Source of the DNA: an uncultured Prevotellaceae bacterium
GTDB taxonomy: Bacteria > Bacteroidota > Bacteroidia > Bacteroidales > Bacteroidaceae
Direction: 5' to 3'
Length of the DNA: 51,619 nt
Assembly: GCA_937898415.1 (NCBI GenBank)
Contig: CALDLA010000167.1
Location: 1-51,619 of the forward strand
Positions 1-9,546 of the stretch are shown piece by piece. The position numbers were made by a program, and so were the translations under genes. A model generated the notes under the pieces. It searched no databases and was not told the origin of the DNA. It saw only the letters and a program-made list of their open reading frames with translations. Position 1 is the first letter of the stretch, and each line of letters begins with the position of its first letter.

Positions 1-221
1 AGTCTATCGCCTTCAACCTGTCGTTCGACAACGCTACGAACCTCTACTTCGACAACGTGAAGCTGTTCCTCGACAAGGAGACCGCTGCTACGGCCATCAA
101 GACCGTCAACACGGAGGTTCCGTTCATCGAGGGTGCCGTCTATGACCTGCAGGGTCGCCGCGTGGCTAAGCCCGCTCGTGGCCTCTATATCGTCAATGGT
201 AAGAAGGTTATGGTGAAATAA
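1..221 (+). CDS. C-terminal end of a secreted carbohydrate-binding-like protein (5' end outside window)
   Basis: The reading frame is open from base 3 and stops with TAA at 219-221, giving the last 72 residues of a protein that starts outside the window. The visible part begins with a strand pattern (IAFNLS, then NLYFDNVKLF) that matches the end of the CBM4/9-like module in the 1307-aa protein that follows and in the first protein of the large minus-strand operon. It ends with the tail YDLQGRRV...GLYIVNGKKV, which resembles the C-terminal signals of type IX secretion cargo in Prevotella. A secreted, probably surface-exposed glycan-binding protein or enzyme is likely, but any catalytic domain is not visible. 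A strong terminator hairpin follows at 278-306. Confidence 0.8.
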   Translation, partial: SIAFNLSFDNATNLYFDNVKLFLDKETAATAIKTVNTEVPFIEGAVYDLQGRRVAKPARGLYIVNGKKVMVK

Positions 222-277
222 AATCGCATAACCGTGCGACGTAGGCTTTACAAATAGAAAAGCCTATGAGACAAATG

Positions 278-306
278 ATAAAGCCCTTCTCGCCGAAGGG
301 CTTTAT
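278..306 (+). terminator. Intrinsic terminator after the first gene
   Basis: A perfect 12-bp stem (ATAAAGCCCTTC at 278-289 and its reverse complement at 295-306) closes a 5-base loop. Only a short T-rich stretch follows, because the 3' end of the stem runs directly into the -7 promoter motif of the next gene. Confidence 0.75.
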
Positions 307-313
307 CTTTGCA
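304..313 (+). promoter_or_regulatory. Bacteroidota-type -7 promoter element for the 1307-aa protein gene
   Basis: TATCTTTGCA fits the TAnnTTTG -7 consensus of Bacteroides/Prevotella housekeeping sigma factor and lies about 60 bases before the ATG at 373. No convincing -33 TTTG is seen; its expected place is inside the terminator stem. Confidence 0.6.
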
Positions 314-372
314 CCCAGATTTCGAAACCAAATTTTTTATTATTCATTTATTTAACTTAAACCAAAAACAAC

Positions 373-3300
373 ATGAGAAAAACTTACATGATGCTCGTTG
401 CAATGGTACTCTCCGTACTGGGTGCAACGTCTGCCTTTGGTCAAAAGACCTACAAGGCTGAGCTCGACGACTCCATGTTTAAGGCTTGGACCAGTAATGA
501 GCCTGGTGCTCAAGTGGATCCAGAGCCTGCAGCAGAGCCGAAGAACAACGCAAGCTTCAATTGCGAAAACAATCTCTACAAAGAGGTTGGCGGTTATGGA
601 TGCATTTGGGGTAGTAGCAGCGTTTACTATCTGTGGTATGCCGACATCACTGGTACCAAGACGATGACCGTTACTGGTACTGTTGGTATGAAGATTCGCG
701 TCATGCTGAACCGTGAGCCTTACGTAGAGGGTGGAACCGGCGATCTTGATGGTGGCGCTTATGTAGAGCTTATTCAGGAAATCGGAGAAAACGGCACAAC
801 TGTTTTCGATCTTTCTACGTATGAGTATCTGCACCTCAACGCAATCAAGGTGCCCGGTGGTGGTCCCGGTGGCGTAGTTCGCTCGATTATTCTTGAAGGT
901 ACTGTAAAGCCCGTCACGGGTCTCCTCTCTGTGATTAACAATGGTGATGCCGAGGGTGACGACCTCTCAAGCTTCCCTGTCTCTTACGACGGCCCGAATA
1001 ATGGCGATAGTGCTAACGATAAGCCCGAGATTGTTGCTGGTGGCGTTGGTGGAAGCAAGTGCTTCAAGGTGACTTCTTTCCCCGATCCTACCGAGACTTG
1101 GCACACTCAGTTCTATATCAAGGCTGACGAGGTGATGCCCAAGGGTTCAAAGTGGAGACTCATTATGTCTATCAAGGCTGACCGCGACACCAAGATTACA
1201 ACTTCTGCCCAGGCTCAGCCCCGTGCTTGGAAGGGTGGCTTTATCAGCGAATTCCCGGTTGGTACCGAGTGGAAACAGTACGAATGGAGTGGCGAGATTG
1301 GTGTTGACGATTTCCAGAGCATCGCTTTCGACTTGAACAACGGCGACGAGCGCAATGCTAACGACGATGGCTGGGCACCTGGCAACGGGGGCTGCGGCTT
1401 CTATTTCGACAATATCGAGTTCGGATATGACCTTGGTGGTTCCAACCCGATGTCACAGATTTCTGCTAACGTCGGTGACGGTGTTGATGCTGTCCAGATT
1501 AATTTTAACGACATGACCAACTTGAAGGATATGGTGAAGGCAAGCGGCAAGGACCGTATCATCTATCCTAATGAGGCAGCTACAGTTACCTGGAACGGTG
1601 TTAATTGCGAGATTGCTTCTGTGGAAGGCCGTGATGACGGTAACCTCTATATCTTCCTGATTTACGATGATAAGGGCGATACGGAATTTGCAACTAATGG
1701 TGCTACTATCGAGGTCGCCTTTAAGAATCCTGCCGACGCTACCCAGATTCTGTTTACCGCTGGTAAGTGGGAAGGTGAGCCTGTGCCTGAATTCTCTAAA
1801 TTACAGTGTGTTGAGGATGACGGTCTTGAGAATTATATGGGTGATAATGAATATTACTCATACATTTGGGGTGCTCCTGTCGTAGAGAGCGCTGTTCCTG
1901 AGGAAGGTTCATTCAACCTGCCTGCTGACACCAAGCAGTTCGTTATCACTTTCAATCAGGATGTTAAGCTCAGTAGCGTACAAGCTAACTTGTCTGGTGA
2001 GAAGCTGACTGCTTCTGCTGAGGGTGATGCAGAATTCGCCAAGACCATTACGCTGACCCGTACCGGCACTGCTGCTTTGGCAGGTGCTAAGACCTTGGCC
2101 ATTACCTCTGCTGTGGGTGTTCAAGAAGATCTTGCTAAGTTGGAGGAAGCCATTGAGATTAAGTATAGCTTCGGCCCTGTCTCTTCTGATGAAGAGCCCG
2201 CTGTCATCTATGCTGCTAACTTCACTGAGAATGGTGATGATGCCCTTGCTCCTGGTTGGATGACAACTGCTGACAATCAGGATGGCTTGCAGCCTGCTAG
2301 CTCTAGTTCAGGTAACCGTTTGCAGCATGGTCAGACTGGTTACACTGCCGATGTGCTCTATCTGGCACAGCGTAGTGCAGCAGCCGGTATTGCTCTCTAT
2401 GGTACTGAGGAAGGTTACAAACTGGAACTGCAGGGTGGTACTACCTATCACCTGACCCTGAAGAGCGCCCAGTGGGATGCATATCCTGACAAAGGCTCGA
2501 ACCGTACGCTCCGTGTTCAGATCCTGACTGAGGATGCTGTTTCTTTCGGTGAAGGTGGCGATGGTAGCATTCTCGACGAGGACGGCATCTTGGCTGAGGA
2601 GTTCAAGGTGGTTGATGGTAGAATTAAGGAGAACAAGGAGTATACTGCTTTCGACATCGAATTCACTCCTCCTACTACTGGTAACTACATCATTCGTATG
2701 GTTGCTGGTAACCTGGATGGTAATCCTGCTGGCTTCGGCGATGGTAACGCTATCGGTGACGTGAAGGTTGAGTATATCCCCGACGTAATGGGTATTGTTG
2801 AGACCAAGGCTTTGAACGAGGCTCTTGAGGCTGCCAAGGCTGCTTACGACGAGATTGCTACAGCTTCTGCTGAGAATAACGATCGCTATGATGGTACCGC
2901 TCTCACCGCTCTGAAGAACCTCATTGACGAGGTTGAGAAGGACAAGGTGGGTTACAGTGCTCCTTCTCTCTATGCAGCTAAGACTACTGAGCTCGGTACT
3001 GCTGTTAAGGCTGCTAACGACCACAAGGATGCTTGCGATTCTTATGATGAGACCATCAAGCAGGGTATTGAACTGGTTGATCAGTTCAAGGAGTCGAAAT
3101 TCGCTGTTACTTCATATTATACTGACCTGACGGCTGTTGTTAACAAGTATCATGGTCAGATGGAGAAGGTAAATGTCTCTGAGGATCCCGAGGAACCCAT
3201 TTACGAAACTAATTACAGCTTCGACGTCCTGAAGGATGATGATGCTTTGGCTGCTGCTAACACAGAGGTGAGCGCTGCAACCACCATGGCGTCTAAGATG

Positions 3301-4296
3301 TTTACCGAAGGAAAGTCTTCTAAGGGTTGGCAGCAGATTACCACTGGTTATGCTGCATTGCACGAGCGTCTCCGTCGTGGTGTTGAGCTCCTGAAGAGCC
3401 TTGGCGTTGACGAGAGTGAAGAAGTGATTGCTGCTGCTAATGCTGAACTTGGCGATAACGACGAGATTGCTGAGGCTATCATCAAGCGTGCCAACCAGAT
3501 TATTCTGGCCGACCTCGCCAGCGGTGAGAGCAAGCTCTTCGAAATGAGTGTTGATGATGAGACTGGTATTGAAAGTTCTGCTTCTTACGATCTGAGTGTG
3601 TTCTTTAAGAACCCGAACGTCTATGGACCTGCTTATTCTACTGAGACTCCCGGTTGGACTAGTGTCCAGGGTAATTGCTTCGCATGGAGTAGCTGGGATG
3701 GCGCTTCAAACCACAGCGCAAACACTCCTTATCCTGAGGACTGCGACATTCACGCTGGTTGGCACCCCAACCCCTATGCAATGGTTGAGCAGACTGTAGA
3801 GAACCTGCCCGCAGGTATCTATACCGTCAAGATTAAGTGTAATGACAACGGTAACTCATGGGAATCTTCCGATGCTGAGACTCCTGGTAGTAACACCTGT
3901 GCATTCATCAGAACTTCTGAATCGCCTGAGATTGAGCCGGGTGCAGACATTGACCGTGAGACCGACTTCTATGCTTACATCTTAGGTAGCAACGATATTG
4001 AGGAAGTTCCTGTTGTCGATGGTAAGCTGAGCGTTGGCTTCTACTATGGCAATACTTCTCAAGCATTCTTCGAGGATGTTGAGGTTTGGATGACTGCTCC
4101 TATTGCAGGTCACGATTACGGTAAGGATTACCAGGAAGTTCTGGCCAGTGTTGAGACTGCTAAGACTGCCAAGGTTCGCGGCCTCGAGCTGTACGACCTG
4201 AACGGACGTCGTATCACCACCGCACGTAAGGGTCTCGTCATCGTCAAGAAGTACATGAGCGACGGTACTGTCAAGACCGAAAAGGTAATTAAATAA
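373..4296 (+). CDS. Large secreted multidomain protein with carbohydrate-binding-like modules
   Basis: This is a 1307-aa protein with a signal peptide (residues 1-24, ending ATSAFGQ). Modules in order are: a CBM4/9-like beta-sandwich around residues 183-352 (ending in FYFDNIEFG); a bacterial Ig-like domain of the SbsA type around 500-600; a second beta-sandwich around 612-810 that resembles the last module of the neighbouring GH98 protein; a helical FIVAR-like stretch around 815-1060; another beta-rich domain around 1075-1245; and a sorting-like tail (LYDLNGRRI...). No catalytic motif was recognised, so it is probably a glycan-binding or structural surface protein. It has its own promoter and is followed by a terminator at 4331-4358, so it is transcribed apart from the enzyme operon. 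The start at 373 is supported by the signal peptide and an A-rich upstream region. Confidence 0.85.
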   Translation: MRKTYMMLVAMVLSVLGATSAFGQKTYKAELDDSMFKAWTSNEPGAQVDPEPAAEPKNNASFNCENNLYKEVGGYGCIWGSSSVYYLWYADITGTKTMTVTGTVGMKIRVMLNREPYVEGGTGDLDGGAYVELIQEIGENGTTVFDLSTYEYLHLNAIKVPGGGPGGVVRSIILEGTVKPVTGLLSVINNGDAEGDDLSSFPVSYDGPNNGDSANDKPEIVAGGVGGSKCFKVTSFPDPTETWHTQFYIKADEVMPKGSKWRLIMSIKADRDTKITTSAQAQPRAWKGGFISEFPVGTEWKQYEWSGEIGVDDFQSIAFDLNNGDERNANDDGWAPGNGGCGFYFDNIEFGYDLGGSNPMSQISANVGDGVDAVQINFNDMTNLKDMVKASGKDRIIYPNEAATVTWNGVNCEIASVEGRDDGNLYIFLIYDDKGDTEFATNGATIEVAFKNPADATQILFTAGKWEGEPVPEFSKLQCVEDDGLENYMGDNEYYSYIWGAPVVESAVPEEGSFNLPADTKQFVITFNQDVKLSSVQANLSGEKLTASAEGDAEFAKTITLTRTGTAALAGAKTLAITSAVGVQEDLAKLEEAIEIKYSFGPVSSDEEPAVIYAANFTENGDDALAPGWMTTADNQDGLQPASSSSGNRLQHGQTGYTADVLYLAQRSAAAGIALYGTEEGYKLELQGGTTYHLTLKSAQWDAYPDKGSNRTLRVQILTEDAVSFGEGGDGSILDEDGILAEEFKVVDGRIKENKEYTAFDIEFTPPTTGNYIIRMVAGNLDGNPAGFGDGNAIGDVKVEYIPDVMGIVETKALNEALEAAKAAYDEIATASAENNDRYDGTALTALKNLIDEVEKDKVGYSAPSLYAAKTTELGTAVKAANDHKDACDSYDETIKQGIELVDQFKESKFAVTSYYTDLTAVVNKYHGQMEKVNVSEDPEEPIYETNYSFDVLKDDDALAAANTEVSAATTMASKMFTEGKSSKGWQQITTGYAALHERLRRGVELLKSLGVDESEEVIAAANAELGDNDEIAEAIIKRANQIILADLASGESKLFEMSVDDETGIESSASYDLSVFFKNPNVYGPAYSTETPGWTSVQGNCFAWSSWDGASNHSANTPYPEDCDIHAGWHPNPYAMVEQTVENLPAGIYTVKIKCNDNGNSWESSDAETPGSNTCAFIRTSESPEIEPGADIDRETDFYAYILGSNDIEEVPVVDGKLSVGFYYGNTSQAFFEDVEVWMTAPIAGHDYGKDYQEVLASVETAKTAKVRGLELYDLNGRRITTARKGLVIVKKYMSDGTVKTEKVIK

Positions 4297-4330
4297 AAGA
4301 ATTGAGACATTAGCGTATAATTCTGAAACG

Positions 4331-4358
4331 AACGGCGGGCCATTGGCTCGCCGTTTTT
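4331..4358 (+). terminator. Intrinsic terminator between the 1307-aa protein gene and the GH98 operon
   Basis: An 11-bp stem (4331-4341 with 4345-4355, one G-U pair) has a 3-base loop and is followed by a run of T. It ends just before the -7 motif of the next operon. Confidence 0.85.
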
Positions 4359-4361
4359 TCG

Positions 4362-4371
4362 TATCTTTGCA
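4362..4371 (+). promoter_or_regulatory. -7 promoter element of the xylan-enzyme operon
   Basis: TATCTTTGCA matches TAnnTTTG and lies 26 bases before the GH98 start codon. A TTG at 4343-4345 is only 16 bases upstream, so the -33 element is weak. This suggests the promoter may need an activator. Confidence 0.6.
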
Positions 4372-4397
4372 CCGTAAAAACCTATAACTTAAAAAAA

Positions 4398-7300
4398 ATG
4401 AAGAAATTATTTACCTTTTTAGTAGTGGCCCTGATGGCCATGGTGCAAACCGTTACGGCGCAACAGCGCCGACCTATTGACAGTCAACATCCCCTTTGGT
4501 TGTTACATATCGACGTGTGGAACTCGGCCGACCCGCAGAAAATAATCGACCTCATCCCCGACGACATCAAGCCGTATGTCTGTATGAATCTGTCGCTGTC
4601 GTGCCAGTTTGATACGAAGACCGGCATGTATCGTATGCCCCGTAACGCCGTCCGCACTTACAAGTCGTGGGCTTCGGTCTGCCAGCAGAATGGTATGTGG
4701 TTCTGCTGTCAGCCGGCATCCGGCGGACACACCCACATCCAGGACAACGACCTGGAGACCTTTGAATACTTCTTCAAGACCTATCCCAACTTCTTAGGCT
4801 GGAACTATGCCGAGCAGTTCTGGGCTTTCGGCGATGCCGGCGACAAGAGCTCGATGACGGCTTCCAGCCGTTGGGCGCTCTTTGCCAACCTGGTCGAGAT
4901 GTCGCATAAGTATGGCGGCTTCCTCACCGTCAGCTGGTGTGGTGGTGACTACCACATGAGCACCAACCCGATGGGTGAGCTGAAGGCTGATAAGAACTTC
5001 CTGGCCGCCTGTAAGAAATATCCCGAGGCCATGCTCTTCCTCTATAAGTACACCCATGCCAGCAGCTTCTACAACAACGAGAGCATTTGCTGGGGACCGT
5101 TCGTCTCCGGACTGACCAAGAACTACGGTGTGCGCTATGATAACTGTGGCTGGAACGACACTACCAGCAAACTGGTGGGTGAGAATAAGTGCAAGTATCC
5201 GGGCAGTGCCGGCATCGGTACGGTGATGGAGCAGACGTGCGTCAACGGCGGTGCCGTATGGGACGGTCCCGAACTCATCTGGACTGAGGACTTCCAGAAC
5301 CTCAGCGACAGTCAGGTTGACGGCTATACGCGCCGCAACTGGGGCACCTTTGCCAACTTCAAGGGCATTTGGCTCGATATGTGGCGCAAGATTATCGACG
5401 GCACCATGTACATCCCGTCGCGCGAGGAAGTCATAGCCAAGACGAAGATTGTCGTTGTCAACGACGTGGCCAGCGGCTACGAGAGCTACACGTCGTGGGA
5501 CGACCTCTACAACGGCCTTTACCTGCAGACCGACCCCTTCAACCAGAAGAAGGAAGCCCGCCACAACTATGGTCAGTGGTATAACAACCTGTGCTACTTC
5601 AAGTCAACGGGCCGTTATGGTGCCATTCCTATTGTGATTGGCCTCTACGACGATGCTGCCAAGACCATTCCCGTGCAGGTGAAGCGTTCCAACTACAAGA
5701 CCCGCTGGGGTACACAGGCCAAGAAGCAGGCCGACTTCAATGAGCAATATCCTGAAGTGTCGAAGGGCGACCTCTATGTCAACCGCTACCGCAACCAGCT
5801 GGTTACCTATACCCCGTACTCCTATCTGAATGTGAAGAAGTCGGCATCGGCCGAAATTCCCCTCCAGTATAACACCTGTGACTCGCTGAAGCTCAATTAC
5901 GGCAAACTGTCGAGCGGTATCATCCGCGAGTATGCCGACCACATCGACTTCTACCTGAACAACTACCGCAGTGACAGCACTACAGCCCAGACGGATATTA
6001 TCGTCGTCACCGGTGTCACGGCCGAGCCAGCCTGCGTCACCACTAAGCATGTGACAAAGGCTACGGGACAGTCTGCTACGGTGACACCCAAATACGATGC
6101 TGAGAGCAAAACCTATACCATCACTGTCAAGCACATGGGACCGGTCGACGTGAGAGTCAATTGCACGGGTGCAGCCACCGGACGGCTGACCGACGTACTG
6201 CCCTCCGACACGCTGGGCCTGCCCAAGCAGCCAGAGCCATTCAAGGGCAAGATTATTATCGAGGCCGAGAATATGGACCGCAAGAGCGTTGACTGCAAGT
6301 TGACCCATTCTGGCTGGTGGGCACAAGACTATTCTGACTTTGCCGGCATGGGCTTTATTGAGACGCAGGCCAGTTCAAGCAGTGCCCTGCGCCATCAGCT
6401 GCAGTTGGCCGAGGGCGGCGACTACAATATTATTGTCCGCTATTGCAACAGCAGTAAGGCTGGCAAGATAAAGGCCACCGTCAATGGCAGTACACAGGAG
6501 ATGGCTATCGAGAAAGTTGATAAGAATGACTGGCGCGAGGCATCGGTCAAGGCCACGCTGAAGGCTGGTACAAACACGCTGGTAATCCAGAACTCTGGTG
6601 CCATCAAGATGACTATCGACCAGGTAATCTACGAGCCGGTGGATGCTCCTAAGGAAAAGCTGGACGTGACCGTTCGTGAAACCGAATTTGGCAAAGTGAC
6701 GCCCAGCACCAATACCGCCGTCGCCGGCGAGACGGTGAAACTGACCATCGCTCCCAATGAGGGCTACGCCATCAAGCAACTGCTCGTGATAAACTCTGTC
6801 TATTTCACGCAGGGAAAGACCATTCCTGTTGAGGCCGGACAGAATGAGGTGACTTTCATCATGCCCGACGAGTGTGTCACCATCCAGCCCGTATTCTACG
6901 ACACCAAGGCTGTTTACAATCTCGACTATACCAACGTTGACGGTGGCGCCCTGCCAGAAGGCTGGCGTACCACCGACGGCAGCGACGTGCGCAACTATCC
7001 CACCAGCAACGGCAGCGGTCCGCGTACCATGGCGGGCTTCACCGGCTATCAGGGCAAGGCACTCTATTGGCGTACAACCAGTGCCGAGTACGGCCGGCAG
7101 ACGGCTTATCCGCTGACGCTGGAGCCGGGCAGCTACGAACTGACCTTCGCCATGGCCGCCTGGAAGGGCACGCCCACTTATCAGGCCAAGATTCTCAGTA
7201 GTGGCGGCAGTGCCGTCAAAACCTCTGATACCTATACGGCTACGCCCAACGTCAATGGCAATGGTGCCGCCGACATCTCGACGGCCAAGCGTATCACGAT

Positions 7301-7550
7301 GCAGTTCGACATCACGAAGGCTGGAAAGTACATCATCCAGTTCAAGGAGGTGGGTACTGGTATGCAGGAATTCCTGCTGGCTGAGTGCCGCGTGAGATGT
7401 ATTACGCTGACAGGCATCCGCGAGGTGGGCAACACGATGGCGGCCGAGGGCATCTTCGACCTGAACGGTCGCCGCGTGAGCAACGAGGCCAAGGGTATGC
7501 TTATCCTCCGTACGGCAGATGGCAAGACACGTAAAATCATTAGAAAGTAA
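4398..7550 (+). CDS. Glycoside hydrolase family 98 protein (probable endo-xylanase) with binding modules
   Basis: The protein has 1050 aa with a signal peptide (residues 1-22). Residues about 25-620 match GH98: the opening HPLWLLHIDVW, the segment FLGWNYAEQFW with a candidate catalytic Glu139, and later acidic motifs (VRYDNCGWND, LIWTEDFQ). GH98 contains blood-group endo-beta-galactosidases and, in Bacteroides, endo-xylanases active on complex glucuronoarabinoxylan. The GH43, GH8 and CE15 neighbours favour the xylanase reading. After the catalytic part come a CBM6/CBM35-like domain (about 612-750, IIIEAENMD), a bacterial repeat (about 755-835), a beta-sandwich shared with the preceding gene (about 838-1000) and a sorting-like tail (FDLNGRRV...). 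It is the first gene of a six-gene operon, with the next gene 7 bases downstream. The family is fairly sure; the substrate is inferred. Confidence 0.85.
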   Translation: MKKLFTFLVVALMAMVQTVTAQQRRPIDSQHPLWLLHIDVWNSADPQKIIDLIPDDIKPYVCMNLSLSCQFDTKTGMYRMPRNAVRTYKSWASVCQQNGMWFCCQPASGGHTHIQDNDLETFEYFFKTYPNFLGWNYAEQFWAFGDAGDKSSMTASSRWALFANLVEMSHKYGGFLTVSWCGGDYHMSTNPMGELKADKNFLAACKKYPEAMLFLYKYTHASSFYNNESICWGPFVSGLTKNYGVRYDNCGWNDTTSKLVGENKCKYPGSAGIGTVMEQTCVNGGAVWDGPELIWTEDFQNLSDSQVDGYTRRNWGTFANFKGIWLDMWRKIIDGTMYIPSREEVIAKTKIVVVNDVASGYESYTSWDDLYNGLYLQTDPFNQKKEARHNYGQWYNNLCYFKSTGRYGAIPIVIGLYDDAAKTIPVQVKRSNYKTRWGTQAKKQADFNEQYPEVSKGDLYVNRYRNQLVTYTPYSYLNVKKSASAEIPLQYNTCDSLKLNYGKLSSGIIREYADHIDFYLNNYRSDSTTAQTDIIVVTGVTAEPACVTTKHVTKATGQSATVTPKYDAESKTYTITVKHMGPVDVRVNCTGAATGRLTDVLPSDTLGLPKQPEPFKGKIIIEAENMDRKSVDCKLTHSGWWAQDYSDFAGMGFIETQASSSSALRHQLQLAEGGDYNIIVRYCNSSKAGKIKATVNGSTQEMAIEKVDKNDWREASVKATLKAGTNTLVIQNSGAIKMTIDQVIYEPVDAPKEKLDVTVRETEFGKVTPSTNTAVAGETVKLTIAPNEGYAIKQLLVINSVYFTQGKTIPVEAGQNEVTFIMPDECVTIQPVFYDTKAVYNLDYTNVDGGALPEGWRTTDGSDVRNYPTSNGSGPRTMAGFTGYQGKALYWRTTSAEYGRQTAYPLTLEPGSYELTFAMAAWKGTPTYQAKILSSGGSAVKTSDTYTATPNVNGNGAADISTAKRITMQFDITKAGKYIIQFKEVGTGMQEFLLAECRVRCITLTGIREVGNTMAAEGIFDLNGRRVSNEAKGMLILRTADGKTRKIIRK

Positions 7551-7557
7551 TACAGAT

Positions 7558-9540
7558 ATGAAGCATTACAGAAAAGCCATCTTGATGGCATTGGCAATGG
7601 TCGTGGCCAGTGGCGCCATGGCCGAGGAGAAAACACTGACGAGTCCCGACGGACGGATGTCTGTTACCATTAGCGACGCAGGTGGAAAGCCCGTCTATTC
7701 CGTAAAGCGCGGCAACGTGACTTTCTTGGAGAAGTCGCCGTTGGGCGTGAAGCTCAACTTCATCGACCTGACGGAAGGTCTAACGATGAAGGCCTGCGAC
7801 GTGCGTGACGTGAAGGACGAGTACGACCTGAAGACCACGAAGCAGAGCCATATCACCTATGAAGCCACCGAGGGTGTCTGCCAGTTCGACAAAGGCGGCT
7901 ATCGCATGGACATTATTTTCCGCGTAAGCAACCGCGACGTTGCCTACCGTTATAAGTTCTATCCGCGACGCGGTCGTGGCGGCGAGACTCGTGTGGCCGT
8001 TGTCGAGAGCGAGGCCAGCGGTTTTGTGCTGCCCGAAGGTACGACAACGTTCCTCTGCCCGCAGTCGAAACCGATGGGTGGCTTTGCGCGCACCTCTCCT
8101 TCCTACGAGACGAGCTATACGCTCGACGAAGCAGTTGGCAAGAACGGCTGGGGCGAGGGTTATTCCTTCCCGTGCTTGTTTAAAGTGCCTATTGCTGCGA
8201 CAAAGTCGCAGCCTACGGGACAAGGCTGGGTACTCATCAGCGAGACGGGGACGGACGGCGGTTACGTGGCTTGCCGACTGCTGAACGACGGTGGTGCCAA
8301 GTACAAGATTGGGTTCCCGCAGCAGGGCGAGATGAACGGCGTAGGCTCTACGACACCCGCCGTGGAACTGCCCAGCGAGACACCCTGGCGCACCATCACC
8401 TGCGGTGAGACCTTACAAAACATCGTCGAGACCACCGTTGCCAACGACTTGGTACAGCCTAAGTACAAGGCATCGAAGGACTATACCTACGGCAAGGGCT
8501 CGTGGTCGTGGATTATCGGCATGGACTCCAGCTGTAATTTCGACGAGCAGAAGCGCTACATCGACTTCTCGGCCGCTATGGGCTGGCGCTCGGTGCTGAT
8601 TGATGCCCTGTGGGACAAGCAGATAGGCTATGAGAAGATGGAAGAACTCGCCCGCTACGCCAAGTCGAAGGGTGTGGGTATTTTCCTGTGGTACAACTCC
8701 AATGGTAAGTGGAACGATGCCCCGCAGTCGCCGTTGAACAAGATGGACCGCTCGGGTGCCCGCCGTGCTGAGATGGCCTGGATGCAGAAGAACGGCATCC
8801 TCGGCATCAAGGTCGACTTCTTCGGTGGCGACAAGCAGCAGATGATGCAGCTCTATGAGGACATCCTGACCGACGCCAACGACTACGGCATCCAGTGTAT
8901 CTTCCACGGTTGTACCCTGCCACGCGGTTGGGAGCGCATGTATCCCAACTATGTGGCCAGTGAGGCCGTGCTCGCTTCTGAGAACCTGCACTTCGGTCAG
9001 GGCGCTTGCGATGCCGAGGCCTTCAACGGCTGTATCCATCCCTTCATCCGCAATACCGTCGGCTCGATGGACTTCGGCGGCTCTACGCTGAACAAGTTCT
9101 ACAATGCCGACAACCAGCATGGCACCGTCCGTCGCACCAGTGATGTCTACGCCCTGGCAACCGCCGTGCTGTTCCAGGCCAGTGTGCAGCACTTCGCGAT
9201 GGCTCCCAACAACCTGACCGATGCTCCCGTCTGGGCTGTCGACTTCATGAAGGCCGTCCCGACGACATGGGACGAGGTGAAGTTCATCGACGGCTATCCC
9301 GGCAAGTACGTCATCCTGGCCCGCCGTTGCGGTGACAAGTGGTTTGTCGTGGGCATCAATGCCGACAAGCAGCCGCTGAAGAAGACCATCACCCTGCCGA
9401 TGTTCGAGAAGGACAGCCTGCTGACCGTCTATAGCGACGATGCACAGCTGCAGGGCAGCGTGAAGCAAGTGAAACAGAACAAGAAACAACAACTGACGGT
9501 GGTCATCCCGACAAACGGTGGCATCGTTATCAATAATTAA
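7558..9540 (+). CDS. Glycoside hydrolase family 97, retaining type (alpha-galactosidase-like)
   Basis: The protein has 660 aa. I chose the ATG at 7558 because it gives a normal signal peptide (MKHYRKAILMALAMVVASG); an in-frame ATG at 7519 lies inside the GH98 gene. The N-terminal beta-sandwich is followed by a TIM barrel containing KVDFFGG with Asp420, which aligns with the nucleophile of retaining GH97 enzymes. SEAV with Glu469 is the probable acid/base. Inverting GH97 enzymes such as SusB lack the Asp. Characterised retaining members are alpha-galactosidases, which would fit galactose-capped side chains on cereal-type xylans. There is no sorting-like tail, so a periplasmic location is likely. 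It lies 7 bases after the GH98 gene and 6 bases before the GH43 gene. Confidence 0.88.
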   Translation: MKHYRKAILMALAMVVASGAMAEEKTLTSPDGRMSVTISDAGGKPVYSVKRGNVTFLEKSPLGVKLNFIDLTEGLTMKACDVRDVKDEYDLKTTKQSHITYEATEGVCQFDKGGYRMDIIFRVSNRDVAYRYKFYPRRGRGGETRVAVVESEASGFVLPEGTTTFLCPQSKPMGGFARTSPSYETSYTLDEAVGKNGWGEGYSFPCLFKVPIAATKSQPTGQGWVLISETGTDGGYVACRLLNDGGAKYKIGFPQQGEMNGVGSTTPAVELPSETPWRTITCGETLQNIVETTVANDLVQPKYKASKDYTYGKGSWSWIIGMDSSCNFDEQKRYIDFSAAMGWRSVLIDALWDKQIGYEKMEELARYAKSKGVGIFLWYNSNGKWNDAPQSPLNKMDRSGARRAEMAWMQKNGILGIKVDFFGGDKQQMMQLYEDILTDANDYGIQCIFHGCTLPRGWERMYPNYVASEAVLASENLHFGQGACDAEAFNGCIHPFIRNTVGSMDFGGSTLNKFYNADNQHGTVRRTSDVYALATAVLFQASVQHFAMAPNNLTDAPVWAVDFMKAVPTTWDEVKFIDGYPGKYVILARRCGDKWFVVGINADKQPLKKTITLPMFEKDSLLTVYSDDAQLQGSVKQVKQNKKQQLTVVIPTNGGIVINN

Positions 9541-9546
9541 ACAGCA

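Noticed and set aside
4398..7550. GH98 as a blood-group antigen endo-beta-galactosidase
   Set aside because: This is a known activity of the family, but the GH43, GH8 and CE15 genes nearby point to xylan. It cannot be fully excluded from sequence alone.
7519..7557. The upstream ATG at 7519 as the start of GH97
   Set aside because: It lies inside the GH98 coding region and would put 13 residues before a perfect signal peptide that starts at 7558.
8413..9492. A 359-aa minus-strand frame opposite GH97
   Set aside because: It is a shadow of the GH97 gene with no recognisable motif.
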